The position numbers and the translations under genes were made by a program. 64,000 bases of DNA, from positions 1-64,000 of the forward strand of contig CAVQNH010000042.1 in assembly GCA_963713815.1 (NCBI GenBank), read 5' to 3'. The notes under the pieces were generated by a model, which did no database searches, was not told the origin of the DNA, and worked only from the letters and a program-made list of their open reading frames with translations. The DNA comes from RYN-230 sp963713815 (lineage in GTDB: Bacteria > Actinomycetota > Actinomycetes > Streptosporangiales > Streptosporangiaceae). Positions 27,037 to 36,009 of the stretch are shown here, piece by piece; within the stretch, counting starts at the first letter, position 1; each line of letters begins with the position of its first letter.

Positions 27037-28046
27037 TCATCTGTCCTCGTGGTGCCCGTTGCGGTGAACACCGTGGTCATGGGCGCGCGGTCATGGGCAC
27101 CCAGCGCGGCCAGGTCGTCCGGGTGATGGTGCGGGGTCTGCGGCTGCCCGACCTTGCCGGTGAACCCGGGCATCGCGATCCGGTACGCGCACGTGTCGCA
27201 GTTCATCCTGATGTCGCCGTGCAGCGCCTCCGCGTACCGCTCCAGCACCAGCCCGGCCAGCTCGTCGCAGGCGCCGATCAGCCCGGCCACCCGCACGTCG
27301 ATCCCGGGGTGCTGCTCCGCGAACGCGCCGGCCTGGGCCGTGACCCGGTCCGGGAGTACCCCGGCGAACAGGAAGTACGGCGCGACCACGATCCGCTCCG
27401 CGCCCAGCCGCCGGGCCCGCTCCAGGGCGGCCGGCACCGACGGCTCGGCCAGCGAGACGAAGCTCAGCCCGACGTCGTCGTAACCCCGTCCCTCCCACAG
27501 CAGCCGGGCTACCTTGGCCACCTCGGCGTTGCCGTCCGGGTCGGTGGAACCCCGGCCGACCAGCACGACGTGGGTCCCGGCCCGCGGCGCCCGGCCCCGT
27601 GGCTGCTCATCCCCGGCCTGCTCACCTAGGGCCTGCTCATCCAGGGCCGCGTCGATGCGGGCCTCCAGCACGTCCAGCAGCACCGGGTGCGGGCCGAGCG
27701 GCCGCCCGTAGCGGTACCGCAGCCCGGGGTGGCGCACCTGCTCCCGGGCCAGCGCGGCGGGGATGTCCCCCTTGCCGTGCCCGGCCGCGCTGAGCACCAG
27801 CGGCACGGCGACCAGTTCCGCGCCACCGTCAGCCAGCCGGGCGCCGGCCAGCCGGGTCACCACCTCACCGACCGGCGGCGCGGCCAGTTCGATGAACCCG
27901 CCGTCCACCCCCGGCAGCCAGCCGGCCGACCGGTCACGGACCAGGTCGATCAGCTGCCGGAATTGCGCCACCCCGCTGGCGTCGCGGGTACCGTGCCCGA
28001 CGATCAGCAACAACGGTCCGTTCGTGCCCGGTCCGCCTACCGTCAC
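27037..28046 (-). CDS. cbiX: Sirohydrochlorin cobaltochelatase-like CbiX (late frame break)
   Basis: GTG start overlapping the cobH stop (GTGA). Two tandem CbiX-like halves are present: PLLLIVGHGTRDASG with the metal-binding His, and a second with HVVLVGRGSTDPDGN. A Cys motif MNCDTCAYRIAMPGFTGKVG and a His-rich end follow. The uninterrupted frame reads through the terminator into the GH59 gene. A one-base change near 27083 instead gives HDHGVHRNGHHEDR and a TGA at 27037, directly at the hairpin, which I take as the real end. CbiX inserts cobalt (or iron) into sirohydrochlorin early in the pathway. It is the last gene of the cobalamin operon. Confidence 0.8.
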
Positions 28047-28648
28047 CGGGCCCCCTCGTGGTACAGCAGGGCGTTGAGCGCGGCGGCGGCCACCGCGGCC
28101 CCGCCCTTCTCGCTCTGGTTGGTCACGGCGGGGAGCCCGCTGGCCCGCAACGCGGCCTTGGCCTCAGCCGCCCCCACGAACCCGACCGGCAGGCCGATGA
28201 CCAGCGCCGGCTCGGCGTCCAGGTCCAGCAACTCGACCAGGGCCGTCGGGGCCGTGCCGATCACCCACACGGCGCCGGGCCCGGCGTCCCGGTACGCGAT
28301 GCGGGCCCCCGCGGCCGAACGGGTGATCCCCGTCCGGGCGGCCAGCGACCGGGCCCGGGGATCACGCACCCGGCAGACGACCTCGCGGCTGGTGATGCCG
28401 GCCGACACCATCACGCTGTCCGCCACCACCGGGGCCCCCCGGCGCAGCGCGGCGGCCCCGGCGGCCAGCGCCTCCTCCGCGCACACCAGGTCGGTGAGGT
28501 AATCGAGGTCGGCACTGGCGTGCACGACCCGCTCGGTCACCGCCCGCGTCAGCGGGGCCAGCGCCGCCGTGTCGGCGCGCATCCGCAGGATGGCGTAGGA
28601 CTCTTCCTCGATCGGGTGGATGAGGCGGCTCACTAGCGCTGGGCTCAC
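28043..28648 (-). CDS. cobH: Precorrin-8X methylmutase CobH/CbiC
   Basis: A 201-residue protein matching CobH/CbiC, which moves the C11 methyl group to C12 to give the (hydrogeno)byrinic acid ring. The start HPIEEESYAILRMRAD and the active-site His region VVHASADLDY are clear, as are VADSVMVSAGI, VIGTAPTAL and the terminal VTNQSEKGGAAVAAAALNAL. The GTG at 28648 follows AAGGAGC at suitable distance. The last codon overlaps the cbiX start. A 30-base gap to the ferredoxin gene upstream contains a GCACTGATCACGT direct-repeat half. Confidence 0.9.
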   Translation of the reverse strand: MSPALVSRLIHPIEEESYAILRMRADTAALAPLTRAVTERVVHASADLDYLTDLVCAEEALAAGAAALRRGAPVVADSVMVSAGITSREVVCRVRDPRARSLAARTGITRSAAGARIAYRDAGPGAVWVIGTAPTALVELLDLDAEPALVIGLPVGFVGAAEAKAALRASGLPAVTNQSEKGGAAVAAAALNALLYHEGAR

Positions 28649-28678
28649 TGGGCTGAGGCTCCTTCGTCTCTGCACTGA

Positions 28679-28885
28679 TCACGTTTCGTCGTGGGCACTG
28701 ATCACGTGGTCCCATTCAGTCAGGCTGATCACGCCGACCGGGCAGATTTCGAGACACTCGGCGCAGCCCGTGCAGAGACTGTCCAGCACCTGCAGCGTGC
28801 CCCCGGCCGGCCGGATCGCGTGCTCCGGGCAGGTGAGCAGGCACGCGCCACATCCCTGGCAGGCCCCGATGATCACGGCTGCCAT
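28679..28885 (-). CDS. Small 2x[4Fe-4S] ferredoxin in the cobalamin operon
   Basis: A 68-residue ferredoxin with two full CxxCxxCxxxCP clusters: Cys 9, 12, 15, 19 (CQGCGACLLTCP) and Cys 38, 41, 44, 48 (CTGCAECLEICP). The ATG at 28885 overlaps the end of cobJ by about 13 bases, so it is part of the operon. It probably supplies electrons to a corrin-ring step. Its position beside CobJ makes ring contraction an attractive but unproven target, since the aerobic CobG monooxygenase is not seen here. Confidence 0.85.
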   Translation of the reverse strand: MAAVIIGACQGCGACLLTCPEHAIRPAGGTLQVLDSLCTGCAECLEICPVGVISLTEWDHVISAHDET

Positions 28886-30973
28886 GGGTACCCCCGCGGC
28901 GTCACCATCCGGCCCGCCACCATCTGCGTCGTCGAGCCGCCGACCAGCACCAGGCTCAGCATGTCGACGGCGGCCGTGTCCAGCTTCCCCAGCGTGGTCA
29001 CGGTGATGAGCTGCCCGGGACGGTTTGCGTTGCGGACAATGGCGGCAGGCGTGCTGGCCGGCCGGTGCGCGCCGAGCAGATCCAGCGCGGCGCGGAGCTG
29101 CCAGTCGCGCGCCCGGCTCCGGGGATTGTAGAAGGTGACCACGAAATCGCCCTCGGCGGCGGCGCGCACCCGGCGCTCGATCACCGGCCACGGGGTATTG
29201 AGGTCAGACAGCGAGATCACCGCGTGGTCGTGCCCGAGCGGCGCGCCGAGCAGGGCCGCCGCGGCCAGGTTCGCGGTGATGCCCGGCACGGTCACCACGT
29301 CGATGTCCCCGCCCGCCAGGCTCAGCGCCGGGCTGGCCATCGAGTACACGCCGGCGTCGCCCGAGCCGACCAGGGCCACGGCGCAGCCGCGCTGGGCCTC
29401 CGCGACCGCGATCCGGGCCCGTTCCTCCTCATCGCCGAGCCCCGAGGCCAGCACCTTGGTTCCGGGACGCAGCAGGTCACGGACCTGGTCGAGGTACTGG
29501 TCCAGGCCAGCCACCACGGACGCCCGGCGCAGCTCGGTCACGGCCCGCGGCGGGAGCAGGTCCCGCGCCCCCGGCCCCAGCCCGACCAGGGCAAGCCGCC
29601 CGCGGGGCCGGATCCGGGCCACCGCCGCGGTGGCCATGGCGGACTTCTGCTTGGCCGCCACGAGCACATCGCCGCGGGTCAGCGCGGCCGCCTCGGCCAC
29701 GCTCGGGGTGCCCACCGCGGCCAGGGCCGCGGCGCTGGGGTTCGGCACGTCCACCGCGGCCAGCACCCCGGCCGGGTACGTGGTGAGCGTCCAGCCGCGC
29801 AGGGCCGCGGCCTCCGTGAGGCCCGGCTCGTCCGCCTTGGCGTCCACGGTGGCCAGGCCCGCGACCGAGAGCGGCGACAACCCCGCGCCGGCCAGCGTGG
29901 CGTCGATGAGCCCGAGCACCTCGGCCGCGCTGACCCCGCGGCTGGCGCCCACCCCGACGGCCAGCGAGGGCGGCCGCAGCACCACGGTCCGCCCGTCGAC
30001 CGGCACCACCCGGTCAGTGACCAGCACCCGCTCCCCGCCCCCGCCACCCCCCAGCCCAGCACCCCCCAGCCCAGCCCCCCCAGCCCAGCCCACCCAGCCC
30101 GGTGTCACCCAGCCCAGCACCCACCCAGACCCGGTGTCACCCGGGCCCACGTTACCCGGGCCAGTATCACCAGGGCCGATAGCATCAGCCGGCACCTCCG
30201 AGCCCAGCACTTCCCAGCCCGGCACTCCCCGGGTCGGTGTCACCCCGGCCGGTGTCACCCAGGCCGGTAGCTCTCAGGCCGGTGTCACCCAGCCCGGTGC
30301 CACCGGACCCAGTGCCACCCACGCCGGCATTACCCACGCCGCGACCGTCCAGCCCGGTAACACCCACCCCCACCTCATCAGTCCCATGGGCCCCTTCAGT
30401 CCCATAGACCCCATCGGACTCGTCAGCCCTATCAGGGTCGGCACTGGGATTCGGGGCGAGGCGGACGTTGGGCGGGAAGGCGGGCAGCGGCCAGGTGGTG
30501 TCGCTGTCCAGCCGGACCGGCTCGCCGTCCAGCATGGCCCGGCTGACCGCGGCCAGCGCGCCTTCCACCGGCCAGCCCAGGGTGTCCAGCCCGGGCAGCC
30601 CCGCAGCGTCGGTCGCCGTGCTGAGCACCGGGTCCGCGCCCAGCACCTCCGCGACCCGGGCCGCCAGCACGTTCGCCCCGGGCCGGCCGTCCGCGCCGGG
30701 GCCGTGGCCGCCGAGGAGCGCGATCGCGTGCCGGGACGCCTCGTCCACGCAGACAACGGCCGGGTCGGTGCGCTTGCCGGCCAGCAGTGGGGCGATCAGC
30801 CGGACGGTCGCGCCGGTGGCCAGGAAGCAGACCAGCGCGTCGCACTCGGCCCAGGCCTGCGGCAGCGCCTCCGCCGCGGGCCCCGGGTAGCCGCGGGTCT
30901 CCCCGGGCCAGGCCCGGGCCAGCCGCTCCGCGGCGCCCCGGCCCGCGGCGGTCACCGCGATCAGCCCGATCAT
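28873..30973 (-). CDS. cobJ: CbiG-CobJ fusion: cobalt-precorrin-5A hydrolase / precorrin-3B C17-methyltransferase (frame break in linker)
   Basis: The N-terminal CbiG domain starts MIGLIAVTAAGRGAAERLAR and includes VCFLATGATVRLIAPLL and ALLGGHGPGADG. After a low-complexity linker come the CbiG C-domain (LAVGVGASRGVSAAEVLGLI, VDAKADEPGLTEAA) and the CobJ methyltransferase (LVGLGPGARDLLPPRA, VALVGSGDAGVYSMASPAL, VVTFYNPRSR). CobJ/CbiH methylates C17 during ring contraction; CbiG opens the resulting lactone and releases acetaldehyde. CbiG-CobJ fusions are known in actinobacteria. The two halves lie in different frames that overlap at 30185-30258, inside the repetitive linker, and total length is 3n+1. 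Read literally they are two ORFs; I regard them as one protein. Confidence 0.8.
30040..30400 (-). repeat. Degenerate 15-bp tandem repeat encoding the CbiG-CobJ linker
   Basis: A run of imperfect 15-base units of the type GTCACCCAGGCCGGT encodes a G-D-T-G-L-like pentapeptide array of more than 100 residues. The frame switch of cbiG-cobJ falls inside it. It has no counterpart in the core CbiG or CobJ folds. Confidence 0.8.
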
Positions 30974-31098
30974 GTTCGCCCCTGCTCCGCGGCGCCCTGC
31001 CCTGCGGCAGTGACCGCGATCAGCCCGATCATGCTCGCCCCTGCTCCGCGGCGCCCTGCCCTGCGGCAGTGACCGCGATCAGCCCGATCATGCTCGCC
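30962..31098 (-). repeat. 59-bp tandem duplications of the cbiG start region
   Basis: The segment containing the cbiG start occurs three times with a 59-base period; the conserved CAGCCCGATCATG begins at 30962, 31021 and 31080 on the plus strand. The two upstream copies differ from each other by about one base, and more from the real gene start. Because 59 is not a multiple of three, each upstream ATG opens a 20-codon frame (MIGLIAVTAAGQGAAEQGR plus one residue). Each ends in a TGA overlapping the next ATG: 31091 to 31032, and 31032 to 30973. Confidence 0.9.
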
Positions 31099-31180
31099 CA
31101 TCCCAGGCCCGGCGCCGGACCCCCGCCGCGCAGCCTTCGATCGCCTCCTGCTGCGGGCTTCCCCACGGTCAAAATCTGAC

Positions 31181-33008
31181 TCATAGCGCCCCCAATTGAC
31201 CGTGATCATGGTCCCGGGCTGCCCAGAGAAGGAAGACCGGGTTGGCGGCGGCGAGGCGGTGCGCGCCGTCCGGCAGCGGGGCCAGGCGGCTCGCCTGCAG
31301 CAGGGTGCCATCCACCGTGTAGCCCGCGCCCGCGAGAGCCTCCATCGCCGGGCCGGCCCGCTGCACCGCGGCCAGGGCCACCACGATGCGGGCCGGCCGC
31401 CGGGCGGCCACCGCGCTGACGACCGCCAGCCCGCCGCCGCCCACGAACACCGCGTCCGGGTCGGGCAGCCCGTCCAGGGCCTCCGGGGCGGCGCCCCCGA
31501 CGACCCGCACCTCGGCGCGGTGCCGCCGGGCGTTGGCGGTCACCCGGGCGCACTGCGCCGGGTCCCGGTCTACCGCGATCACCGCCGCGCCGAACCGGGC
31601 GCATTCCACAGCTACCGAGCCCGAGCCCGCACCGACATCCCACACCAGGGTGCCGGGCCGCGGGCCGAGCCGGGCCAGGGCCAGGGCCCGCACCTCGGGC
31701 TTGGTGACCATCGAGTCCCGGTGCTCGAACGCCTCCTCGCCCAGCGCCCACCCCTCGTCACCGATGCCCGGCCACAACGGCCAGCACCAGCTGGCCCCCG
31801 CCCCGCTGAGTCCCGTGTGATTCCCGAGACCCCTGGGGCCGCTGGGCAGCAGTCCCTCTTCGTGATCATGGGATTGCTGTTGCTCTGACCCCAGCAATCC
31901 CATGATCACGGACGGGTCGGCCGGGCGGAGGCCTGCAGGTGACTCACCCGTGGGGCGCGTGTGGCTGCGCGGGCTCGTGTGGTCGCGCAGCGGCTCACTG
32001 CCTTCGTGATCAACCGATTGGTGCTGCTGGGACAGCACCAATCGGTCGATCACGAACTCGGAGCCGCGACCGCCCGGGGCTGGTGGGGTTGGAGAGGGAC
32101 TTGTGACTGGTGGGGGTGGGGCTGGGTGCGCTGGGAGCGGGGCGGCGCCTGGGCTCGGGGCTGAGCGTGGTTGCTGGGGGAGTTGGGCGCTGTTCGGCGC
32201 CGCGCCGGCCCGGGGGCCGGAGGCTGAGGTCATGGCTGAGGGAGCTGGGGGTGGGGCGGCGAGGGACAGGACCACGTTGGGGTCGGACCACTCGCGCTGG
32301 GCGGCTTCGGCGGGGGAGCACTCGGTGAGGCGCTCGCCGGGGGCGCCCAGGTCCTCGGCGACGAGCAGCCGGCGCGGCCACCCCGCGAGAGCCGCGCCGA
32401 TCTCGGCTGGTCCCTGGCCCGGCCCGGTCAGCACGGCCACCTTGGGATGAGCCCGGCAGACATTGACCGCGGCGCGCAGCTCACGGCCGTGCGCGCTCAC
32501 CACTATCGCGTCGTCCCAGGGCAGCCCAGCCCGGGCGAACGCCTGCGCGACGCTGGAGGTCGCGGGGAGGACGACGCAGTCCAGCCCGCGATCGCGCAGC
32601 GCCCGGACGATGCCGAAGAAGCCGGGATCACCGGAGGCCAGCACCACGGCGTCGCCATCGTGGGCGGCGAGCGCGTCGAGCGCGGGCCGCAACGGCCCCA
32701 TCACGACGACCCTCGGCCTGGTGCCGCGGTGGTCCCGGGCTGGGCCGGGCGGAAGGTGGGCTACCCGGGCTGGCTCCGGTGCCCGGGGCGGAATGTGGGC
32801 TACCCGGGCTGGCTCCGGTGCCCGGGGCGGAAGTGGGCATCCGGGCTGACCCGGTGCCTGCCGGAACGGTCTCCCTGTCGTACTCCTCGGGGGACCAGCC
32901 CGCGGCGGCCAGGTGGCGGCGGCCGCCGACCAGCAGGGTGGCGCCGGCCACCGCCTCGGCGGCGCTGCGGCTGAGCGGCGAGCCGTCCACACCGATCACG
33001 GTGATCAC
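31181..33008 (-). CDS. cobL: Precorrin-6Y C5,15-methyltransferase CobL (CbiE-CbiT) with large interdomain insert; frame break
   Basis: The GTG at 33008 overlaps the corrected cbiD stop and opens VITVIGVDGSPLS, then LLVGGRRHLAAAGW. A 39-bp repeat follows and the frame changes (about 32720-32860). The CbiE domain resumes at VVVMGPLRPALDALAAH, GDPGFFGIVRAL and VSAHGRELRAAV. CbiT begins near RDSMVTKPEVRALALARL with the SAM loop VWDVGAGSGSVAVECARFG. Between them is an insert of about 165 residues (about 31760-32250) that normal CobL lacks, built of Pro/Ala/Ser-rich sequence and two long palindromes. CobL methylates C5 and C15 and decarboxylates the C12 acetate. Confidence 0.8.
31861..31910. repeat. 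REP-like palindrome inside cobL (perfect 19-bp arms)
   Basis: CGTGATCATGGGATTGCTG and its exact complement are separated by 12 bases. The element lies in the CbiE-CbiT linker, keeps the frame open (SVIMGLLGSEQQQSHDHEEG) and shares its ends (CGTGATCA/TGATCACG) with the neighbouring palindrome. Confidence 0.9.
32004..32055. repeat. REP-like palindrome inside cobL (23-bp arms, one mismatch)
   Basis: Arms at 32004-32026 and 32033-32055 are complementary except at one base and flank a six-base loop. The outer TCGTGATC/GATCACGA ends resemble the palindrome 94 bases away, while the inner sequence differs (ACCGATTGGTGCTG). It is translated as EFVIDRLVLSQQHQSVDHEG within CobL. Confidence 0.9.
32745..32860 (-). 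repeat. 39-bp tandem repeat within the CbiE part of cobL
   Basis: Two near-identical 39-base units (plus-strand GTGGGCTACCCGGGCTGGCT, then CCGGTGCCCGGGGC) and a degenerate third encode a P-P-R-A-P-E-P-A-R-V-A-H-type 13-residue repeat. The third unit is not an exact 39-mer, and the cobL frame change falls in this region. Confidence 0.85.
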
Positions 33009-34409
33009 GGTGAGCTCACCCACTCGGGCCGGCTGGCGGCGACCACCGTCCGCCCGGCGAAGTCGACCAGGGCCACGTCCGCGTCCAGGCGGCCGACGGC
33101 CGCACGGATGAGCACCGACCGGACCCGGCGGCACAGTTCGTCCCCGGCCGGGCGGAGCAGCCCTTCGCGGGCCCAGATCTCGTACGCGTGCCGGCCGGTA
33201 TTCGCGGCGGCGACCTCGCCCGCTACCTCCGGCCGCGCCGCCCGCGGCCTCGGTCACCTCCCCGAGCAGGCCCAGGTCAACCTTGGACCGGGTGTAGTGC
33301 GTCATCAGCACGCCCGCCGCGAGCTTGGCCAGCTTGCCCGCCATGCCCACGAAGATCACCTGGTCCACGCCGGCCGCGGTGGCCCGGCGCAGTGCGGCGC
33401 CGGTGAAGTCGCCTACCTCCACGAAGCACACCTCGGGCAGGTCCGGCCGCAGCGCCATGGCCGCCTTCTCGGTGCGGCCCCCGGTGCACAGCACGACGGT
33501 CCGCTGGCCCTGCGCGGCCAGCACCGAGACGGCCTGCTCCACGCTGGCCCGCCACGACGCGGTGGAGAACGGCCGGACGATCCCGGTCGTGCCCAGGATC
33601 GAGATCCCCCCGAGAATGCCAAGCCTCGCGTTCGTGGTCTTGCGGGCCATCCGCTCCCCGCCGGGGACCGAGATGACCACCAGAGCCCCCCGGGCGCTCA
33701 GGTCGGCCACCTCGCCCACCGCCGCGGTGATCATGGCCCGCGGCGTCGCCGTGATGGCCGGCTCCCCGACCTCGATGCCCAGGCCAGGCTTGGTCACCAC
33801 GCCGACCCCCTCGCCGCCCTCCAGGGTCACACCGGGCTCCGCGCGCCAGCGCACGGTGGCGGTCAGGTGCGCGCCGTGGGTCACGTCCGGGTCGTCGCCC
33901 GCGTCCTTGACCACCACCGCCGTGCCCTGCCGGGGGGAGTAAGCGCAGGATTCGACGGGGAACGCCACCCGCCGGCCGCTGGGCAGGGCGATCTCCACGC
34001 GATGTTGCGGAGCCTGGTCGCGCAGGGCGGTGGCGGCGGCCTTGGCGGCGGCGGAGGCGCAGGTGCCGGTGGTCCACCCGGTCCGCAGCGCCCGGGGCCG
34101 GACCTTGGCCGTGCGCGGCAGGTCCGGCTCCCGCAGCTCGGGCTCCTGGGGTTCCTGAGACTGCTGAGGCTTCAGAGGTTTTTGGGGCTGGTGGGAGTGA
34201 GGTGAGGGTGGCCCGGCGCCACCGGCTGGCGGGACGTTCAGAGGTTTTTGGGGCTGATGGGGATGAGGTGAGGGTGGCCCGGCGGCGGCACCGGCGGGCG
34301 AGACGTTCAGGGGCTGGCTGTTCCGCTGGTCCGGGCCGTTGACGGGCTGGCTGTTCTGCTGGTCCGGCCCATTGACGGGCTGGCCTTTCGGGTGGTCCGG
34401 CCCGTTCAC
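33005..34409 (-). CDS. cbiD: Cobalt-precorrin-5B C1-methyltransferase CbiD with repetitive N-terminal extension; frame break
   Basis: The GTG at 34409 overlaps the cobM stop (GTGA). The first 90 or so residues are tandem repeats. CbiD proper begins RTGWTTGTCASAAAKAAATA and runs through VVVKDAGDDPDVTHGAH, ITATPRAMITAAV, GILGGISILGTTGIVRPFS and VGMAGKLAKLAAGVLMTHYT. Near 33230 one base shifts the frame. The expected end (EVAGEVAAANTGRHAYEIW, ...TVVAASRPEWVSSP) follows in the next frame and stops at a TGA overlapping the cobL start. Length is 3n+1. CbiD methylates C1 and belongs to the early-cobalt ('anaerobic') route. Confidence 0.8.
34173..34409 (-). repeat. Two nested tandem repeats at the cbiD 5' end (33 bp x3; 66/69 bp x2)
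   Basis: From the start codon, three 11-residue units (VNGPDHPKGQP, VNGPDQQNSQP, VNGPDQRNSQP) are followed by two 22-23 residue units beginning LNVSPAGAAAG and LNVPPAGGAG and ending HQPQKP. Periods are 33 and then 66/69 bases, all multiples of three. Confidence 0.9.
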
Positions 34410-35254
34410 GGGCCGGCCTCGCGCAGCGCGGTGCGGGCGGCCGGGTCGGCCCGGCGGAAACCGTGGAAGTGCCCGGGGTGATACAGCCGGGACCGGGTGC
34501 CGCGCGCGCCCAGCGCGGGCCCGACCAGGAACAGCGTGTGCTTCCAGAGCTTGCGGGCCCGGACCGTCTCGGCCAGCGTGCCGACCGTGCACTCGACCAT
34601 GAGCTCATCGGGCCAGGTCGCCCGGTAGGCCACGATGACCGGCGTGCCTGGCGGGTAACCGCCGTCCAGCAGTTCGGCCTGGAGCTGGCCCGACCGGGCG
34701 GCGGACAGGAACACCGCCATGGTGGTGCCGTGCCGGGCCAGATCACTGATCTCCTCGCCGGGCGGCATCGGGGTCTTCCCGCCGCCCAGCCGGGTCAGCA
34801 CCACCGACTGGGCGACCTCCGGGACCGTGAGTTCGCGGCCGGCCATCGCGGCCACCGCCGCGTAGGCGCTGACCCCCGGGATGGTCTCGTGCGGCAGGCC
34901 GAGCTCGTCGCACAGGTCCCGCTGTTCCTGCACCGCGCCCCACAGCGCCGGATCCCCGGAATGAATCCGGGCCACCACCAGGCCGTCGTCCCGGGCCCGC
35001 TCGTACAGCGGGCGGACTCCTTCCAGCGGCAGCTGGGCGGAGTCGATCACCTCGGCGCCGGGCCTGGCGTGCTCGAGGACGTCGGGGTGGACCAGGCTGG
35101 CGGCCCAGATGACCACGTCCGCCTGGCTGATGACCCGGGCGGCGCGCAGCGTGAGCAGGTCGGCGGCTCCGGGCCCGGCCCCGACGAACCAGACCCGGGC
35201 CCGGCCCCCGGCCGCGTCCGCGCCGGTCCCTGAGCCGGTCGATACGGCAGTCAC
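34406..35254 (-). CDS. cobM: Precorrin-4 C11-methyltransferase CobM
   Basis: A 282-residue tetrapyrrole methylase. The SAM-binding start is VWFVGAGPGAADLLTLRAAR. Other motifs are VIWAASLVHPDVLEHARPG, RIHSGDPALWGAVQEQ, TIPGVSAYAAVAAMAGREL and GTTMAVFLSA. Length is normal with a short Ala/Gly N-terminal tail. The ATG overlaps the cobI stop (ATGA) and its own stop overlaps the cbiD GTG. It adds the C11 methyl group after ring contraction. No frame problem is seen. Confidence 0.9.
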   Translation of the reverse strand: MTAVSTGSGTGADAAGGRARVWFVGAGPGAADLLTLRAARVISQADVVIWAASLVHPDVLEHARPGAEVIDSAQLPLEGVRPLYERARDDGLVVARIHSGDPALWGAVQEQRDLCDELGLPHETIPGVSAYAAVAAMAGRELTVPEVAQSVVLTRLGGGKTPMPPGEEISDLARHGTTMAVFLSAARSGQLQAELLDGGYPPGTPVIVAYRATWPDELMVECTVGTLAETVRARKLWKHTLFLVGPALGARGTRSRLYHPGHFHGFRRADPAARTALREAGP

Positions 35255-36009
35255 AGCTTCCCTCCGCGGGTAGTGCGCCGGGCCGGCACCAGCAGCGTGG
35301 ACAGATACGGCGCCGGGCCGCTCATCTCCGATGCCGGCCGGATGTCCTCGCCAGGCAGCCCGAGGCTGGCGCCGTGCACGGCGTCATCGAGCCGGCCCGC
35401 CTCCTTGACCGCGGCCAGGACCTCGGGCAGGTGCCGCCCGCTCTTGTAGCCGACCACGGTATCGAAGCTGGCCAGCGCGGCGCGGAAGGTGGCGATGCCC
35501 GCGGTCAGCGGGAGCAGGGCCAGGCTCTCCTGGCCCTCGCACAGCACAGTCCCGCTCCGCGCGGCCAGGTCCTGCATGGCCGTGATGCCGGGCACGGTGG
35601 CCGTGGTCAGCCCGGGCACCCGCTCCCGCACCCCGCCGGCCAGGTAGGTGAAGGTGGAGTAGACGTTGGGGTCGCCGATGGTGGCGAACGCGACCAGCGC
35701 CGCGCCCGCCCGGAAGGCGGCCGCGGCCTCGTCGGCGGCTGCGTCCCAGGCCGCGTGCCGGCGGCGCTGGTCCTGCCGCTCGTTGAGCGCGAACGGCACC
35801 CGGCGGATCCGGTCGTGCCGCAGATGCGCGCGGACCGTGATCTCCGCCCGCCCCGGTGCGGGCTCGCCTGCCCCGTCGTCCAGTACCGGCACCAGCACCA
35901 GGTCGGCCTGGTTCAGGACGCGCACCGCCTTGACCGTGACCAGGTCCGGGTCCCCGGGGCCGACGCCCACGCCGACCAGCCGGCGGCCGCCGTCCGCCGG
36001 GCCGGTCAT
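35251..36009 (-). CDS. cobI: Precorrin-2 C20-methyltransferase CobI
   Basis: A 252-residue SAM methyltransferase: LVGVGVGPGDPDLVTVKAVR, VRRVPFAL-type core, ALVAFATIGDPNVYSTFTYL, TVPGITAMQDLAARSGTVL and a C-terminal VGYKSGRHLPEVLAAVKEAG. It methylates C20 of (cobalt-)precorrin-2. The ATG at 36009 overlaps the corrected cobB stop. The long ORF that extends further upstream is the cobB C-terminus in the same frame, not part of CobI. Confidence 0.9.
   Translation of the reverse strand: MTGPADGGRRLVGVGVGPGDPDLVTVKAVRVLNQADLVLVPVLDDGAGEPAPGRAEITVRAHLRHDRIRRVPFALNERQDQRRRHAAWDAAADEAAAAFRAGAALVAFATIGDPNVYSTFTYLAGGVRERVPGLTTATVPGITAMQDLAARSGTVLCEGQESLALLPLTAGIATFRAALASFDTVVGYKSGRHLPEVLAAVKEAGRLDDAVHGASLGLPGEDIRPASEMSGPAPYLSTLLVPARRTTRGGKL

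Noticed and set aside
30040..31098. CRISPR-like array
   Set aside because: Units are contiguous without spacers and code for a linker or mini-ORFs; no cas genes in the window.
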